The notes beneath the pieces are model-generated. The model saw only the letters and a list, made by a program, of their open reading frames with translations, had not been told where the DNA came from and did no database searches. A program made the translations under genes and the position numbers. A stretch of DNA of 64,000 nt from the NCBI RefSeq assembly GCF_004151245.1, contig NZ_JUIW01000003.1, forward strand, positions 124,001-188,000. Direction: 5' to 3'. The stretch is from Flavobacterium beibuense (lineage in GTDB: Bacteria; Bacteroidota; Bacteroidia; Flavobacteriales; Flavobacteriaceae). This document shows positions 61,907-64,000 of this stretch, in pieces (the stretch's first letter is position 1; the number at the start of each line of letters is the position of its first letter).

Positions 61907-64000
61907 CTACTTAACTACCAGTTTCTTTACAATGCCTTCAGATGTTTTTACGATGTATATACCCGAAGCCATATTTGTTGTATCTATTTTTAATGCCTGT
62001 TTGGCACTATGTATCATTTTTCCGTTTAGGTCATAAACCTCAATATCAGCTGCACGGTTAAAGTATGCGGTGCCATCTACAGCAGGGTTAGGGAACACCA
62101 CAAATGTTTTTGGTGCCTGTACAAAATCTCCTGTACCAAGGTTTTCGGTATTAACCTCATAGATACTTAATGTACCGCTAATCTCGTTAGCAATAATTAC
62201 ATATCCTTTACCGTCAGGGCTGTTATCCTCACTTATGTAAGTTATACCTTCCGGACCGTGATCACCTTCATAAGCTGTAAGGCTACGGCTGTTTTTGTAG
62301 TCTGTAAACTTAACATCAGCAGGATCTGTTACATCATAAACCATTACACCACCTACGCGCTCAAGGCCAACGAAAGCAAATGTTTTACCGTTTATCTGTG
62401 CTACAGTTACACCTTCAGGCTCAGGACCTTTAGCACGGCTTCTTCCTTTAATTCCGTTTTCTTCGCTATCAGAGTTAAACAAAGTGCTTATAGAAGCATC
62501 GGTAGAAGTATACATTTCAAAATCGTCTCCACTATCGTAAACAATTTCTTTAGTATCGGCATTAAAGATGGAGAACGAACGTGTACCAAGACAGAAGATC
62601 TGTTCGAACTCAGCATCCTCATCAAGATTACCATTAGCATTGGTAACTCTCATACGGCCGGCATTAAAGCTCTTTTTAAGCATTGCAGCCTGAGGGAAAA
62701 TTGTAGCATCAAGGCTGTAACCGTTGTTGCCTATTGTTGTTCTTTCCTCAAAGTTGTCATATTCTTTCTCATCACCTTCGTTAGCGGTAATGATATAGTT
62801 TACACCGTTTACGTTGTAGTTAGCAACCGCATCCGGAATATAATATGCCTGTATTGGCCAGTTTGCGATAAGAACTTCACCATTGTTATCAGAGATGTCA
62901 AATCCGTTACCCGGCAGGCTCATATCTTTAGTTCCTAAAGACCATACATCAGCAATAGTATTGTTAGTAAGGTTTATTTCTGCAATAGCATTGTTTTCCT
63001 GTAGGGTAACCCATGCTTTTTGAGAATCGGCGCTTGAAGTGATATATTCAGGTTCAAAATCCTGAGAAAGTGTACTTCCTGCATATACTTTTCTTACTCC
63101 TGTAGCTAAAAGTGCAGCTTCCTGAGCATTGTAATCTGTAAAGTAAAGTGTTGTAACGTTAGCCTGTGCTACAGTTTCCACACCTCCTGAAATATCTATA
63201 ATACTTACCGAACCCTCCGGGTCTACAGTGTAGTCACTTTTTGGCTGACCTTCGTTTGCTGTAAGTACTTTTGTTCCGTCCGGAGTGAAAGAAATATTAT
63301 CCGGCAGGGCACCTACAGTAACCTGAGCGATAAATGTACCGTTAGTATCAAAGAATACCACGCTTCCGTCAAGATGCTCTTCAGCATTTGGAGATGCAAC
63401 TGCTACAATACCATCGTGAACAGCTACACTGGTAACTCCGCCATACGTATTCATATTTATAGATGATACTACTGATGGTGCTGTAGGATCAGAGAAATCT
63501 ACAATATCAAGGTAACCTGCAACAGCACTTGTAGTAAACAGTTTTTGAGTAGCAGGATCGTGAACTACGATTTCGCAAGTACTCTCGTTTGTTCCTGAAG
63601 GGTCAAAACTGCCAATGTAATCAAGCTCAATGCTGTGGTTAGGGGTAGGAGCCATTCTGTCGTTATCCTTAATATAGATCGTTGCAAAGCTGTCTCCGGT
63701 TATGTTTATACCTACAGGGTTTTCAAGGCTTAAAACAAAATACTCAGCAGCCTGTTCCTCTTCGTTGTCATCAATAATTGCAATAGCAATTGTTTGTGTA
63801 AGAGAACTTGTTCCGGTAAAGTTCAGGGTTTGTGTAGTAAGAGTAAAGTCATTAGCGTCTGCCGTACTGAACGGAGAAGCTTTAACCACAACGTCTAACG
63901 AAGCAGTAGCCGGACCTTCAAGATTAAGAATAAGGTTAAGTGTACCAGCATCTTCGTTTACTACTATAAAAGTCTCATCAAAAGAGATAAGTGTATTGTA
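61907..64000 (-). CDS. Choice-of-anchor I protein with Calx-beta and T9SS domain, 5' truncated
   Basis: The frame stays open from the stop at 61907 to the window edge (at least 697 aa), so the N-terminus is missing; the GTG at 63889 is internal. A Calx-beta domain (ASLDVVVKASPFSTADANDF and IAIIDDNEEEQAAEYFVLSL) comes first. A choice-of-anchor I beta-propeller follows, beginning LDYIGSFDPSGTNESTCEIV and containing VLTANEGQPKSDYTVDPEG. The C-terminus is a T9SS type A sorting domain (VVFPNPAVDGTAYF, ASGIYIVKTS). It is secreted through type IX and probably anchored at the surface. Function is not known. Confidence 0.87.
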   Translation of the reverse strand, partial: YNTLISFDETFIVVNEDAGTLNLILNLEGPATASLDVVVKASPFSTADANDFTLTTQTLNFTGTSSLTQTIAIAIIDDNEEEQAAEYFVLSLENPVGINITGDSFATIYIKDNDRMAPTPNHSIELDYIGSFDPSGTNESTCEIVVHDPATQKLFTTSAVAGYLDIVDFSDPTAPSVVSSINMNTYGGVTSVAVHDGIVAVASPNAEEHLDGSVVFFDTNGTFIAQVTVGALPDNISFTPDGTKVLTANEGQPKSDYTVDPEGSVSIIDISGGVETVAQANVTTLYFTDYNAQEAALLATGVRKVYAGSTLSQDFEPEYITSSADSQKAWVTLQENNAIAEINLTNNTIADVWSLGTKDMSLPGNGFDISDNNGEVLIANWPIQAYYIPDAVANYNVNGVNYIITANEGDEKEYDNFEERTTIGNNGYSLDATIFPQAAMLKKSFNAGRMRVTNANGNLDEDAEFEQIFCLGTRSFSIFNADTKEIVYDSGDDFEMYTSTDASISTLFNSDSEENGIKGRSRAKGPEPEGVTVAQINGKTFAFVGLERVGGVMVYDVTDPADVKFTDYKNSRSLTAYEGDHGPEGITYISEDNSPDGKGYVIIANEISGTLSIYEVNTENLGTGDFVQAPKTFVVFPNPAVDGTAYFNRAADIEVYDLNGKMIHSAKQALKIDTTNMASGIYIVKTSEGIVKKLVVK

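Noticed and set aside
62258..62938. 226-aa open frame on the plus strand inside the T9SS protein
   Set aside because: It is antisense to a strong coding frame with known domains, and its sequence has no domain and an unlikely cysteine- and serine-rich composition.

Overview
The window looks like a chromosome segment of a member of Bacteroidota, most likely Flavobacteriaceae (Flavobacterium-like). The signs are a tmRNA whose tag reads GENNYALAA, two SusC/SusD polysaccharide utilization loci (PULs), type IX secretion (T9SS) sorting domains, CTnDOT-type tra genes and AT-rich intergenic DNA with few Shine-Dalgarno sites. No species can be named from the sequence alone.

Region 1 (1 to about 15.43 kb) is the right end of an integrative conjugative element of the CTnDOT/Bacteroidales tra family. 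A partial RteC-like regulator is followed by a co-directional transfer operon: a small membrane protein, TraE, TraF, the TraG ATPase, three related TraI/TrbJ-like secreted proteins, TraJ, TraK, a TraL-like protein, TraM, TraN, a DUF3945-like protein and three small DNA-binding-type proteins. A terminator closes the operon. On the other strand lie a 65-aa protein, a DUF6934-like protein and a tyrosine recombinase. The element looks more GC-rich than the rest, and its integrase end abuts the 3' end of ssrA (tmRNA, 15729-16124), which is the likely integration target.

Region 2 (16.3-34.8 kb) starts with an alanine dehydrogenase/saccharopine dehydrogenase-like enzyme. PUL 1 follows: a propeller/Y_Y_Y/LuxR-type regulator, SusC, SusD, a GH144-like glucanase, a serine esterase and a GH3 glucosidase, which fits beta-1,2-glucan use. 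A convergent gene at 29631-30332 looks like an unannotated bacterial gasdermin with no protease beside it; I consider it the most interesting item here. A GH43-like enzyme, a sugar MFS transporter and a small lipoprotein come next.

Region 3 (34.8-43.2 kb) holds a minus-strand cluster of CreD, three small four-helix membrane proteins, a Coq4-like protein, a DUF1361 membrane protein, a winged-helix regulator and another membrane protein. Three near-identical 17-bp inverted repeats lie upstream of three of these genes and look like the regulator's operators. An outer-membrane protein, KdsA, a lipoprotein, a split YeeE/YedE transporter and a DUF3592 protein follow.

Region 4 (43.2-58.2 kb) is PUL 2, on the minus strand. 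From upstream to downstream it has a second propeller/LuxR-type regulator, SusC, SusD, a PKD/carbohydrate-binding surface lipoprotein, a GH16 with PKD-like domain, a GH3 and a GH16 lipoprotein: a laminarin (beta-1,3-glucan) locus. A T9SS-secreted protein lies just upstream of the regulator. A 9-bp motif, TACAACGTT, occurs upstream of both susC genes and of the T9SS gene.

Region 5 (58.2-64 kb) is chromosomal: a lipoprotein, ClpS, PrmA, a porin-like outer-membrane protein and the C-terminal part of a Calx-beta/choice-of-anchor-I T9SS protein that runs off the window.
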